64,000 nt of DNA from Candidatus Solibacter sp. (GCA_013822245.1 PNKE01000013.1:22902-86901); one strand, 5' to 3'. Positions 30,940 to 39,711 are shown, counted from the stretch's first letter. Translations and numbers: made by a program. The notes: a model not told the origin generated them from the sequence alone.

Positions 30940-32001
30940 ATGATGTTCCGAAATCTTATCATTGTTCTCGCGGCGGCCCTCCCGGCCGCCGCTTCCATTC
31001 AGGGGGACGCGTCGCGGGGCGCGGTGCTATTCGAACAGCAGAAGTGCGTGGCTTGCCATGCGGTGAACGGCGATGCGGGCAAGCCGGGTCCGGATCTGGG
31101 CAGACTGGCGGGCAAACAGTTTACGCCAGTGACGCTGCTGACCGCTTTATGGAACCACGCGCCGGCGATGTGGCGGGCGATGGAGGCGGCGGACGTGGCG
31201 ACGCCGAAACTGACGGCGCAGCAATCGGCCGATGTTTTCGCGTATCTGTATGTGGCGCGGTACTCGGGCGCGGCCGGGGATGCGGCGAAGGGGCGGAAGG
31301 TGTTTGTCTCGAAGGGGTGCGCGGAGTGCCATAACATCACGTCGGCGAACGCGTCGGGGGGGGCGGCGGTGATGAAGTGGGAGTCGATTGTGGACTCGAT
31401 TGAACTGGCGCGGCAGATGTGGGTGCACTCGCCTCAGATGAGGCAGGCGGCCAAGGACAGTGGCTTGAAGTTCCAGGACATCCCGGCGGCTGAGATGGGC
31501 GACATGATCGCGTATTTGAAGAGCCTGCCGCAGACCAGGGGATTGACGGCGAAGTTTGCGCCGGCGTCGGCCGAGACGGGCGAGACGCTGTTTGCGGTGA
31601 AGGGGTGCGTGGGGTGCCACCAGGGGTCGAAGGCGTTGCCGAAGGCGGGGCCGTTCAAGTCGATGGCTGATTTCGCGGCGGCGATGTGGAACCACTCGGC
31701 GGTGATGCGGCAGACGTCGGGGATCAGGCCGGAGGAGATGACGCGGCTGGTGGGGTACCTGTTCTCGAAGCAGTTCGACCAGTTGCCGGGCGATGCCAGC
31801 CGGGGCGAGCGGCTGATGCAGGCGAAGGCGTGCAACGGCTGCCACAGGACGGCGCCGAAGGCGTCGACGCCGTATGAGATGATCTCGGCGGTGTGGGTGC
31901 ATGGGCCGGCGATGAAGAAAGAGCCGGGGGCGGGCAAGGCGGGGTGGCCGAAGCTGTCGGAGGCCGAGATGGCGGATTTGATGGCGGCGCTGCGGAAGTA
32001 A
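30940..32001 (+). CDS. Tetraheme cytochrome built from four tandem mono-heme modules
   Basis: A 353-residue exported protein; signal peptide NLIIVLAAALPAAAS. Four CxxCH sites (Cys at 36, 127, 223, 298) are about 75-95 residues apart. Each is followed, 30-40 residues later, by the same pattern W-[NV]-H-x-x-x-M (residues 71-77, 161-167, 250-256, 319-325), whose Met or His could be the sixth heme ligand. The modules are thus repeats of one cytochrome c domain type. It starts 25 bp after the barrel gene and is likely co-transcribed. It would plausibly carry electrons between the inner-membrane chain and the MtrA-like cytochrome. I do not recognise a named family for this architecture. Confidence 0.8.
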   Translation: MMFRNLIIVLAAALPAAASIQGDASRGAVLFEQQKCVACHAVNGDAGKPGPDLGRLAGKQFTPVTLLTALWNHAPAMWRAMEAADVATPKLTAQQSADVFAYLYVARYSGAAGDAAKGRKVFVSKGCAECHNITSANASGGAAVMKWESIVDSIELARQMWVHSPQMRQAAKDSGLKFQDIPAAEMGDMIAYLKSLPQTRGLTAKFAPASAETGETLFAVKGCVGCHQGSKALPKAGPFKSMADFAAAMWNHSAVMRQTSGIRPEEMTRLVGYLFSKQFDQLPGDASRGERLMQAKACNGCHRTAPKASTPYEMISAVWVHGPAMKKEPGAGKAGWPKLSEAEMADLMAALRK

Positions 32002-32029
32002 GCAGGCGCGGCTCAGGAACCCGCCTGCT
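32001..32029 (+). terminator. Hairpin at the end of the cytochrome operon
   Basis: agcaggcg (32001-32008) pairs perfectly with cgcctgct (32022-32029), starting at the stop codon. There is no T-run, so it may protect the 3' end or act with Rho rather than terminate by itself. Confidence 0.35.
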
Positions 32030-32120
32030 GCGCGCGCGGCCTCTTGGCGGGACCGCCCGTTGCACTCGCGGTTCGTTATGCGGGCGGCGTACAGGAACGC
32101 GAACACATGTGCCGGCGGGT

Positions 32121-32140
32121 GACAGGCCAGGAGGCCTGTC
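32121..32140. repeat. REP-like perfect hairpin
   Basis: gacaggcc (32121-32128) and ggcctgtc (32133-32140) form an 8-bp stem with an agga loop, 3 nt before the stop of the minus-strand dehydratase gene. It resembles dispersed intergenic hairpins but only one copy was seen here. Confidence 0.4.
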
Positions 32141-32143
32141 CTG

Positions 32144-33445
32144 CTACCAGCGGGGGAGGATGCGTTTCCAGTTGGGTTCGACGTGGAGGCGCATTTCGGC
32201 TTCGTCGTCGCGCTTACGGTAGGTGAGGGAGCGGTAGCGCTCGCCGAGGCGGTGGACCTGGTCCATGTCGAGCGAGACGCCGAGGCCGGGCTTGCCGGGG
32301 ATGGGCACGGCGCCATCAACGAATTTGACGCGGCCGCCTTCGATGATCTCGTCCTGCCCGGTCTGCCAGGGGTAGTGGGTGTCGCAGGCAAACTGCATGG
32401 CGGGCGAGGCGCAGCAGGTGTGGGCCATGATCATCAGGCTGAGGCCGAGGTGGTTATTCGAGTGCATCGACACGCCGAGGCCGAGCGAATCGCAGAGCAT
32501 TGACATGCGCTGGACGGCGCGGATGCCGCCCCAGTAATGGGGATCGCTGAGGATGACCTGCGAGGCGCCGGTCTGCCAGGCCGGCACGATGTGTTCCGTG
32601 GCGGTGACGGCGACGTTGGAGGCGAGCGGGGTTTCGACACCCGCGGCGAGCAGGCGGCGGCGGACTTCGGCCATGCCGTCCATGCCCGCGGTGGGGTCCT
32701 CGAAGTAGCCGCCGCCGGAGAGTTCGTCCTTGAGGGCGAGGCCGATCTCGACCGAGGTTTCGACGGACCAGGCGCAGTTGGGATCGATGCGCAGCGGGAC
32801 GGCGGGGCCGAACTCGGCGCGCAGCAGGCGCATGGTTTCGATTTCTTCGTCAGGAGGAAGGACGCCGCCCTTGAGTTTGATCTCCTTGAAGCCGTAGAGG
32901 TCCATCATGCGGCGGGTCTGGCCGACCATGGACGCGGGCGTGAGACATTCGCCGTATTCGTCGTCGCGGGCGTCGCCGCCAAGGCCGCCGCCGCCGGCGT
33001 GTTTGTAGAACAGATAGGCGGAAAACGGAGCGGCGTCGCGGGCGCGTCCGCCCAGCAGGTCGCAGACAGGGCGGTTGACGGCCTTGCCGATGATGTCGAG
33101 ACAGGCGGCTTCGACGGCGGCGTAGGAGCGGGTGCGGGCGTCGCGGGGGTTTTCGCCGGGGACGAACCAGGTTTGGGAGCGGTCGCCGGAGCCGGGCGGG
33201 TCGGCGGTCTGCGCCCAGAGGCGGGTGAGTTGGAAGGGGTCCATGCCGAGGACCATGGGCTTGATGGCTTCGAGAGCGGCGAGGGGTCCGTCGCCGCCGT
33301 GGGCTTCGGCGATGCCGGTGATGCCGTCGGTGGTTTCAAGGACGAGGGCGGTGCGCAGGGCGTATGGCGCATGGCGGCCGTAGGAGCTTCTGAGAGGAGG
33401 GTCGGCGGCGGCGAGGGGGTAGGTGGTGAATGACTTGATCCGCAT
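32144..33445 (-). CDS. Enolase-superfamily sugar-acid dehydratase, glucarate-dehydratase type
   Basis: A 433-residue protein. The residues expected for glucarate dehydratases are present and correctly spaced: K190-x-K192 (EIKLKGG), metal ligands D221 (RIDPNCAW), E249 (YFEDP) and N277 (ASNVAV), and the His-Asp dyad D301 (ILSDPHYWGG) and H328 (SMHSNNHLG). Family enzymes abstract the C5 proton of glucarate or idarate and eliminate water to 5-keto-4-deoxyglucarate. Substrate preference cannot be read directly. No cognate aldolase lies next to it. It is the last gene before the convergent cytochrome operon. Confidence 0.85.
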   Translation of the reverse strand: MRIKSFTTYPLAAADPPLRSSYGRHAPYALRTALVLETTDGITGIAEAHGGDGPLAALEAIKPMVLGMDPFQLTRLWAQTADPPGSGDRSQTWFVPGENPRDARTRSYAAVEAACLDIIGKAVNRPVCDLLGGRARDAAPFSAYLFYKHAGGGGLGGDARDDEYGECLTPASMVGQTRRMMDLYGFKEIKLKGGVLPPDEEIETMRLLRAEFGPAVPLRIDPNCAWSVETSVEIGLALKDELSGGGYFEDPTAGMDGMAEVRRRLLAAGVETPLASNVAVTATEHIVPAWQTGASQVILSDPHYWGGIRAVQRMSMLCDSLGLGVSMHSNNHLGLSLMIMAHTCCASPAMQFACDTHYPWQTGQDEIIEGGRVKFVDGAVPIPGKPGLGVSLDMDQVHRLGERYRSLTYRKRDDEAEMRLHVEPNWKRILPRW

Positions 33446-33515
33446 GGCTCAGGCGCATGGTATCACGGCGTGAGAGTGGCCCGAGCCAGGCGGGATGGGA
33501 AGGGTTGGGAAGGGG

Positions 33516-33662
33516 CTACTTGCGCATGCCGCCGTTGGGGCTTTTGAGCCGGAGTTGGCGCATCTTGCGCTTGTTGCGCTTGGGCTTGGAAATGATGAAG
33601 GTGCCGCTGCCGATGTATTCAGCCTGGTAGAGCTTCTCGGGGTTCTTGGTTTCGTTGGACAA
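33516..33662 (-). CDS. Small basic protein (48 residues, TTG start)
   Basis: A 49-codon ORF starting with TTG at 33662, 8 nt after gaggag. The protein begins MSNETKNPEKLYQAEYIGSG and continues TFIISKPKRNKRKMRQLRLK, ending in SPNGGMRK. The basic central part suggests RNA or DNA binding. The length, good ribosome-binding site and absence of a better ORF in this 450-bp gap make it likely real. I do not recognise a named family. It resembles the pcrA-coupled small basic protein only in size and charge. Confidence 0.6.
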   Translation of the reverse strand: MSNETKNPEKLYQAEYIGSGTFIISKPKRNKRKMRQLRLKSPNGGMRK

Positions 33663-33894
33663 ACTCGTCTCCTCGGTTTCCACGATGGGGTGTCATCCTA
33701 AAGTCTAGCATGGCGTTTGGCGGCGAGATGTTTCAGGGCGCCCGGGGGTGCGCGATTTCCGGCTGCTTGCCGGAGGGATGGAGGCGGGAATCGATGAGGC
33801 GGGCGGGCGGGAAGCCAGTGGGGAGTCCGGCCGCGGGAGCGGAAAGGGCGGATGGATGGGCGCGGAGACTGGATACAGCGATAATGGGGGTATT

Positions 33895-35106
33895 GTGAAC
33901 CAACGCTTCCTGGGCAAACTCCTGCTTGCGGCGTATTGTACGGCCATGGCGGCCGCGCCGCCGAGCGTGGAGGAGATTGACGCGGCGGTGGCGGCGCTGT
34001 CGGAGAAGACGGGATTCGTGAAGAAGCATCCGATCCGGGTGGAGGCGATCGGGCGGGATGGATGGAAGGCGTGGCTGGACGGGCAGATCAGGGAGAACGT
34101 GAAGCCGGAGGAGATCCGGGCCGAGGAGTTGACGTTGAAGAGGTTTGGGCTGATCCCGCGGGATTACGATCTGCGGGCGGCCACCATTGAGTTGTTGGGC
34201 GAACAGGCGGCGGCGGTGTATGACCACCGGAAGAAGCGGATGCTGTTTGTGGAGGGCGCGCCGGAAGGGATGAGGGATCTGGTGCTGGTGCACGAACTGG
34301 CGCACGCGCTGGCGGACCAGAGCTACGATCTGACGCGGTTTCTGGAGAAGGGGCCGAAGACCGATGAAGCGCAACTGGCGCGGATGGCGGTGGTGGAGGG
34401 GCAGGCGACGTGGCTGATGTATGAGACGCAGTTGAACCGGATGGGGATGTCGCTGAGCGGGAATTCGCAGGCGCTGGGGATGATCGCGGGGGCGGGGTCG
34501 AGTCTGGCGGCGGGGATGTTTCCGGTGTTCGAGAAGGCGCCGCTGTATCTGCGGGAGACGCTGCTGTTTCCCTACACGGCGGGGTTGCTGTTCCAGCAGG
34601 CGGCGTTGGACCGGCTGGGGAAGAAGGCGTTCAGCGAGGTGCTGACGCGGCCGCCGGCGACGGCGAGGGAGATTCTGCATCCCGAGATCTGGTTGTCGGG
34701 GTGGAAAGCGGAGGCGGCGGCGCTGCCGAAGTTGGACAGGCAGGGCGAGTACAGGGCGCTGAATGCGGGCAGCGTGGGGGAGTTGGACTGGCGGATCCTG
34801 TTCGAGCAGTACGCCGGCAGGGAGGAGGCGCTGGCGATAGCGCCGGGCTGGCGTGGCGGGACGTTCGAACTGCTCGAGCACAAGAAGGACGGGCGGCTGG
34901 TGCTGCGGTTCGCGGCAACGTGGGCCGACGAAGAGACGTCGAAGAGGTTCATGCGTCTGTATCAGAAGGTGATGGCGGGAAAATGGAGCAGGCACGAGGC
35001 GAGGCGGGCGAGCGAGGAGGCGCTGACGGGAGAGGGCGACGGCGGCAGGTATGTGATTACGCGGAAGGGGCGGGCTGTGTATGGCATGGAAGGAATGAAA
35101 CCTTGA
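33895..35106 (+). CDS. Exported HExxH zinc metallopeptidase-like protein
   Basis: About 403 residues from the GTG at 33895, which has gggggt upstream; a GATAAT hexamer sits 9 nt before it. A short signal sequence (GKLLLAAYCTAMAAAPP) is followed by the zinc motif H133-E134-L-A-H137 (LVHELAHALADQ), with E168 in VVEGQATW as a likely third ligand, as in gluzincins. The rest is helical and ends with a small beta domain (LVLRFAATWADEETSKRFMR). The peptidase substrate is unknown. It is 43 bp upstream of the thioredoxin-like pair and may be in the same operon. Confidence 0.75.
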   Translation: MNQRFLGKLLLAAYCTAMAAAPPSVEEIDAAVAALSEKTGFVKKHPIRVEAIGRDGWKAWLDGQIRENVKPEEIRAEELTLKRFGLIPRDYDLRAATIELLGEQAAAVYDHRKKRMLFVEGAPEGMRDLVLVHELAHALADQSYDLTRFLEKGPKTDEAQLARMAVVEGQATWLMYETQLNRMGMSLSGNSQALGMIAGAGSSLAAGMFPVFEKAPLYLRETLLFPYTAGLLFQQAALDRLGKKAFSEVLTRPPATAREILHPEIWLSGWKAEAAALPKLDRQGEYRALNAGSVGELDWRILFEQYAGREEALAIAPGWRGGTFELLEHKKDGRLVLRFAATWADEETSKRFMRLYQKVMAGKWSRHEARRASEEALTGEGDGGRYVITRKGRAVYGMEGMKP

Positions 35107-35149
35107 GGGCGGGGGGATGCGTCGCGTGGGGTATATTGAAAGAAATTCC

Positions 35150-35710
35150 ATGGACAGACTGAGCAGAAGACAAGCCCTGATGGCGGGCGTGGCCGCGGCG
35201 CTGACGCCGCGGATGCTGAAGGCGGCGAAAGTGCCAAGGCCGGCGCTGGATCTGGTGGTTTCGCGCACGGGCGGCGAACAGATCAGGCTGAGCCAGTACA
35301 GGGGCAAGATTCTGATTTTCGAACTGCTGCTGACGACGTGCCAGCATTGCGAGAGATGCGCCAGCACGGTGCAGAAGGTGCTGCCGGACTACAGGCTAAG
35401 GGGCGTGGAGGCGCTGGGGGCGGCGATCAACGACGAAGCGCGGTTTGATCTGCTGCGATTCGAGATGGCGACGGGGGCGAAGTTCCCGATGGGCATCGCG
35501 GACCGCAACAAGGCGTATGAGTTCCTGCAGGCCGATCTGAACGCCGGGCCGGTCTACTTCCCGCAGTTGATCCTGATCGACCGTAAAGGGATGATCCGCG
35601 GGCAGTACGCGGGGGTGGACAGGTTTTTCGAACGGGAAGAAGAGAATCTACGCAGAATGCTGGACACGCTGCTGGCCGAACCGGCTTCTGCCCAAGGGAC
35701 GAAGAAGTGA
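35150..35710 (+). CDS. TlpA-like thioredoxin-fold protein with Tat-type signal
   Basis: About 186 residues from the ATG at 35150. The N-terminus MDRLSRRQALMAGVAAAL is a twin-arginine signal. The thioredoxin-like domain has the redox motif C64-Q-H-C67 (LLTTCQHCERC) with a third Cys at 70, and FPQLILIDRKGMIRGQYAG corresponds to the cis-Pro strand. Such proteins act as periplasmic reductants, for example for cytochrome c or copper-protein maturation. The stop overlaps the next gene (GTGA). The two neighbours are diverged copies of each other. Confidence 0.8.
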   Translation: MDRLSRRQALMAGVAAALTPRMLKAAKVPRPALDLVVSRTGGEQIRLSQYRGKILIFELLLTTCQHCERCASTVQKVLPDYRLRGVEALGAAINDEARFDLLRFEMATGAKFPMGIADRNKAYEFLQADLNAGPVYFPQLILIDRKGMIRGQYAGVDRFFEREEENLRRMLDTLLAEPASAQGTKK

Positions 35711-36258
35711 ACAGAAGAAACCTCATTTTCGCCGGACTCGCCGGCCTATCGACGCGGGCGTTTGGAGCGCAGATACCACGGGCCGCACCGCCGCTGAAGT
35801 TCATTTCGCACCGTGGCGAGCAGATCGATCTGGCGAACTACAAGGGCAAGGTGGTGCTGCTTGAGTGGCTGCTGACGACATGCCCGCACTGCCAGACCAG
35901 TTCCACCCTGTTGAGCAAGTTGCAGAAGGAGTATGGAGCGAAGGGCTTGCAGGCGCTGGGCGTCGCCATTGACGACAACGCCGGGTTGAAGCTGCCGGAC
36001 TACGTCGGCAGGTACGCCACGGGCTTTCCTGTGGGGGCGTTGCCGCACCGCATGGCTACGAGCTTTTTGCAGGCCAGCGTGATGCAGCCGCTGATGATGC
36101 CGCAAATTGTGATCATCGACAGGATGGGGATGATCCGGGAGCAGTACGGCGGAAACGACCCGTGGCACACGAACATGGAGAAGAATCTGAGGGCGGCTGT
36201 CGCGAAATACCTGGCGCAGCCGGCGGGGGCGGCCAGGAAGGGGCCGGCGAAGAAGTAG
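35707..36258 (+). CDS. TlpA/peroxiredoxin-like thioredoxin-fold protein
   Basis: A 183-residue protein whose GTG start overlaps the preceding stop. A signal peptide (NLIFAGLAGLSTRAFGA) carries an RR pair at residues 3-4. The redox motif is C59-P-H-C62 (WLLTTCPHCQTS). The cis-Pro region MMPQIVIIDRMGMIREQYGG is conserved with the upstream paralogue. It ends in a Lys/Ala/Pro tail. Tandem duplication with operon overlap suggests the two act on the same periplasmic partners; the multiheme cytochromes 4-9 kb away would need such reductants, but that link is inference. Confidence 0.8.
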   Translation: MNRRNLIFAGLAGLSTRAFGAQIPRAAPPLKFISHRGEQIDLANYKGKVVLLEWLLTTCPHCQTSSTLLSKLQKEYGAKGLQALGVAIDDNAGLKLPDYVGRYATGFPVGALPHRMATSFLQASVMQPLMMPQIVIIDRMGMIREQYGGNDPWHTNMEKNLRAAVAKYLAQPAGAARKGPAKK

Positions 36259-36345
36259 GGCTCGACACGAACGCCGGCGAGGGCGCCGGACGCCAGGAAG
36301 GCTGTGGCGGCCGGGGGGGGATTGTGATTGGCGGGGAGTTGTGTT

Positions 36346-38073
36346 ATGCCATGTAGCATGAAGATCTGGTTCGGTCTGATGCTGATGATGGCGGCTTGGG
36401 GGCAGGCGCCGGCGGATGAGGCGGTGGAGTTGTCGGGCAAGGTGGTCGATTCGGCGACCAGACAGCCCGTGGAAGGGGCGCGGGTGATCCTGGTGCGGAT
36501 GGGGATTTCGGGGGACCGCTATGGATCGGATATCTACGCGGTGGAGCCTGGGACGGGGCTGAGCGATCCGGGAAGCAGCCGGATGGCGATGGTGACCGAG
36601 CGCGACGGCGGGTTCCGGTTCAAGGTGAAGTCGCCGGCGACGGTGATGCTGTTTGTTTCGGCGGATGGTTATGTGAGGACGCAGACGCGGTTCGGCAGGG
36701 GCGCAACTGAGTATGTGCTGAAGCTGGGCGAGCCGAGGACGGACCTGGTTCTGGCGATCGAGGCGGAGGCGGGGCTGGCGGGCCGGGTGACGGATATCGA
36801 AACCAGACAGGGTCTGGCGGGCCTGACTGTGACGCCCTTCCAGTACAGGATGATGACGGGTTATAAATCGCTGTTCCCAGGCGGGCGGTCAGCAAAGACC
36901 GACGAGCAGGGACGGTTCGAGTTGAAGGGACTGGCTCCGGGCGATTATTACCTGCAGGTGAGGCAGGATTTGCAAGCGGCATTCAAGTCGCCCGCGCCGG
37001 ATGAGAAGCTGAAGGATGTCGAGAAACGCGGGTATTCACGCGCGTACTATCCAGGCGTGGCAACTCTGGCGGAGGCGTCGCCGGTGACCGTGTTGCCGGG
37101 CGCGAGGATGGAGGGGCTGGATATCCGGATCGCAAAGCAGAAGATTGCTTCGATCCGCGGGCGCGTCGTGGGCGGGGTCGGGCTTGGCAGCGATCCGATC
37201 CGGCTGATGTTGACCGAACACGATCACGGGCGGGACAGCCGGTCGTTTTTGGGCGTGGCGTTCACGAATCTGCCGGCGGGGTCATCGTTTCAGTTGGACA
37301 ATTTGCCGGCGGGATCGTATGCGTTGGCGGCGTTGACGCCGGACAAGAAACCGGAGGAGTTGCAGTTCGCACAGGTCTACCTGGAGATCACGGATGAGCA
37401 CGCCGACGGGGTTGAGTTGAACCTGATGAAGGGGTACACGGTAACGGGACGGGTGCTATTGGGTCCGGCGGAGGGCGCAGTGGTGGCGGATGAGCAGAAG
37501 CCGTTCGAGACCGAGATGAACGTGGGGCTTTCGACGACGCGGAGTATGGCGTACTCCATGGGCGGGCAGAACCAGGTGAACAAGGCGGACGGGACATTCT
37601 CGGTGCCGGGCGTGTTTCCGGATGAATACAGAGTGGGCGTCGGGAAGTTGCCGAAGGGGTACAAGATCTCGGAGGTGCGGTACAACGGGTCGGCGGGCGA
37701 TTGGACTCAGATCGAGGTGAAGCCGGGCGAGGAGCGCCATGTGCTGGAGATCGTGGCGCGGCCGGCGACGTCGGGGATTCAGGTGAAGGTGATGGACGGG
37801 ACCAGGCCGGCGGAGGGCGCGATGGTGGCGGTGGTGCGGGAGCCGGTGACCGAGTCGAGCCTGGTCTACACGGCGCCGCCGGGGACGACAGACAGCGAGG
37901 GCAATGCCACCTTCACGGGGCTGCTGGCCGGCAAGTACAGGGTGGCGGCGTTTGCCAAGGATGCCCTGTGGCGGGACGACCCGGGGCTGCCTTCGCTGAT
38001 GTCGAACGCGCAGCAGGTGGTGGTGGGGCCGAATACGCAGGCGGCGGTGCAGATCAAAGTGCAGGGGCGGTAG
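36346..38073 (+). CDS. Secreted multi-domain protein with carboxypeptidase-regulatory-like folds
   Basis: About 575 residues. The ATG at 36346 has ggggag 7 nt upstream; the ATG at 36358 is also possible. A signal peptide (IWFGLMLMMAAWGQAPA) is followed by several Ig/transthyretin-like modules of the CarboxypepD_reg type: VELSGKVVDSATRQPVEGAR, GLAGRVTDIETRQGLAGLTV, IRGRVVGGVGLGSDPIRL, YTVTGRVLLGP, each with a GxxxLxxLxPGxY-like closing element (LKGLAPGDYYLQVR). Such proteins are abundant in Acidobacteria and usually unassigned. It has no TonB barrel domain, unlike many relatives. Confidence 0.75.
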   Translation: MPCSMKIWFGLMLMMAAWGQAPADEAVELSGKVVDSATRQPVEGARVILVRMGISGDRYGSDIYAVEPGTGLSDPGSSRMAMVTERDGGFRFKVKSPATVMLFVSADGYVRTQTRFGRGATEYVLKLGEPRTDLVLAIEAEAGLAGRVTDIETRQGLAGLTVTPFQYRMMTGYKSLFPGGRSAKTDEQGRFELKGLAPGDYYLQVRQDLQAAFKSPAPDEKLKDVEKRGYSRAYYPGVATLAEASPVTVLPGARMEGLDIRIAKQKIASIRGRVVGGVGLGSDPIRLMLTEHDHGRDSRSFLGVAFTNLPAGSSFQLDNLPAGSYALAALTPDKKPEELQFAQVYLEITDEHADGVELNLMKGYTVTGRVLLGPAEGAVVADEQKPFETEMNVGLSTTRSMAYSMGGQNQVNKADGTFSVPGVFPDEYRVGVGKLPKGYKISEVRYNGSAGDWTQIEVKPGEERHVLEIVARPATSGIQVKVMDGTRPAEGAMVAVVREPVTESSLVYTAPPGTTDSEGNATFTGLLAGKYRVAAFAKDALWRDDPGLPSLMSNAQQVVVGPNTQAAVQIKVQGR

Positions 38074-38109
38074 ATTCACCGCGGTGCGCGCGGTGATTAA
38101 ATAGAGGTC

Positions 38110-39711
38110 ATGGCAGACACGGTCATTTTACTTGCAAGCGGCGATTTGCGGCTATCGGCGAACCAGACTTGTTGGGAGGCCCAGAAGCAGGCGGAAGAGA
38201 AGGTGATGGCGGCGGTGCGGAGTCTGGGCTACCAGATCGAGCGCGGCCACGCCTACGACGAGGAGAAAAAGCACGGCTTCCTCGATTCGCAGAAAAAGGG
38301 CATGGAGGTGTTCCGGCAGATTCCGCCGACCGCGCCGGTGATCATCGTCGAGGCCGTGTGGCAGTACTCGCACCACGTGCTGCCGGGGCTGACGACGCAT
38401 CAGGGTCCGATCCTGACGGTAGCGAACTGGAGCGGGCAGTGGCCCGGCCTGGTGGGGATGTTGAACCTGAACGGCAGCCTGACGAAAGCCGGCGTGCCGT
38501 ATTCGACGCTGTGGAGTCTGGAGTTTGACGACGAGTTCTTCCTGTCGAATCTGGAGAAGTGGCTGAAGGGCGAGAAGATCGTCCACGAGACCAAGCACGC
38601 GAAGCCGCTGGGCGCGTTCAAGCTGCCCGCCGACGCCGAGGCGCTGGGCGCGCGTCTGGCGAAGGACCTGTATAAGAACAAGGCGATCATGGGCATCTTC
38701 GACGAAGGGTGCATGGGCATGTACAACGCCATCATCCCGGACGAGTTGCTGCACAGGACCGGCATCTTCAAGGAGCGGCTGAGCCAGAGCGCGCTGTGGG
38801 CCGAGATGCTGGCGACGCCGGACGACGAAGCCAAGGCCGTGAAGGCGTGGCTGGACGCCAAGGGGATGAAGTTCGTCACGGGCGAGAACCCGGAGACGGA
38901 TCTGACCGAAGACCAGATTCTGATGCAGTGCAAGATGTATATCGCGGCGCTGCGGATCGCCGATGATTTCGGGTGCGCGACGATCGGGATTCAGTATCAG
39001 CAGGGGCTGAAGGATCTGTCGCCGGCGTCGGACCTGGTGGAAGGGTTGCTGAACAACGTGGACCGTCCGCCGGTGACGGCGCGGGGCAACGGGCGCGTGC
39101 TCTATGCGGGCAAGGCGCTGCCGCACTTCAACGAAGTGGACGAGTGCGCGGGGTTGGACGCGTTGTGTACGAACCGGATTTGGACCGAACTGGGCTATGA
39201 CCCGGAGAACACGCTGCACGACGTACGTTGGGGCGAGGAGTATAACGGCGAGTACGTGTGGGTGTTCCTGATTTCGGGCGCGGCGCCGCCGCAGCATTTC
39301 ATTGGCGGGTATGCGGGGGCGTCGAGCGAGCGGCAGGGGGCGATGTATTTCCGGCTGGGCGGCGGGTCGTTGAAGGGCATTTCGAAGCCGGGCGAGATTG
39401 TGTGGAGCCGGGTGTATGTGGACGCCGGGATCATGCGGGCCGACGTGGGGCGGGCGAAGGTGGTGGAGTTGCCGCAGGAAGAGACCGAGCGGCGGTGGAC
39501 GCTGACGACGCCGCAGTGGCCGATCATGCATGCGGTGACCTATGGCGCGTCGCGCGACCAGTTCATGGCGAAGCATAAGGCGAACCATATCCAGGTGGCG
39601 TATGCGCCGTCGGCGGCCGATGCCAATAAGGCGTTGGCGGCGAAGGCGGCGATGTTCCGGGAGATGGGGATTGAAGTGAATGTCTGCGGGACGGAGCACG
39701 GGCTGGATTAA
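38110..39711 (+). CDS. L-fucose/L-arabinose isomerase-fold protein
   Basis: A 533-residue cytoplasmic protein. Features recalling the FucI/AraA fold are the N-terminal Rossmann-like domains (VIIVEAVWQYSHHVLPGL, ILTVANWSGQWPGLVGMLNL), AIMGIFDEGCMGMYNAIIPD in the metal-site region, ATIGIQYQQGLKDL, and a C-terminal beta domain with WPIMHAVTYGASRDQFMAKH and NHIQVAYAP. In the family a Glu-Asp-His triad binds Mn2+; DEGCMGMYN suggests the first ligands, but I could not align the rest. The sugar substrate is not predictable. It overlaps tail to tail with lhgO by 4 bp. Confidence 0.7.
   Translation: MADTVILLASGDLRLSANQTCWEAQKQAEEKVMAAVRSLGYQIERGHAYDEEKKHGFLDSQKKGMEVFRQIPPTAPVIIVEAVWQYSHHVLPGLTTHQGPILTVANWSGQWPGLVGMLNLNGSLTKAGVPYSTLWSLEFDDEFFLSNLEKWLKGEKIVHETKHAKPLGAFKLPADAEALGARLAKDLYKNKAIMGIFDEGCMGMYNAIIPDELLHRTGIFKERLSQSALWAEMLATPDDEAKAVKAWLDAKGMKFVTGENPETDLTEDQILMQCKMYIAALRIADDFGCATIGIQYQQGLKDLSPASDLVEGLLNNVDRPPVTARGNGRVLYAGKALPHFNEVDECAGLDALCTNRIWTELGYDPENTLHDVRWGEEYNGEYVWVFLISGAAPPQHFIGGYAGASSERQGAMYFRLGGGSLKGISKPGEIVWSRVYVDAGIMRADVGRAKVVELPQEETERRWTLTTPQWPIMHAVTYGASRDQFMAKHKANHIQVAYAPSAADANKALAAKAAMFREMGIEVNVCGTEHGLD

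Noticed and set aside
33733..35367. A 544-codon minus-strand Arg/Pro/His-rich frame
   Set aside because: It lies opposite the HELAH metallopeptidase and the thioredoxin gene. The composition is typical of antisense shadow frames in this genome.
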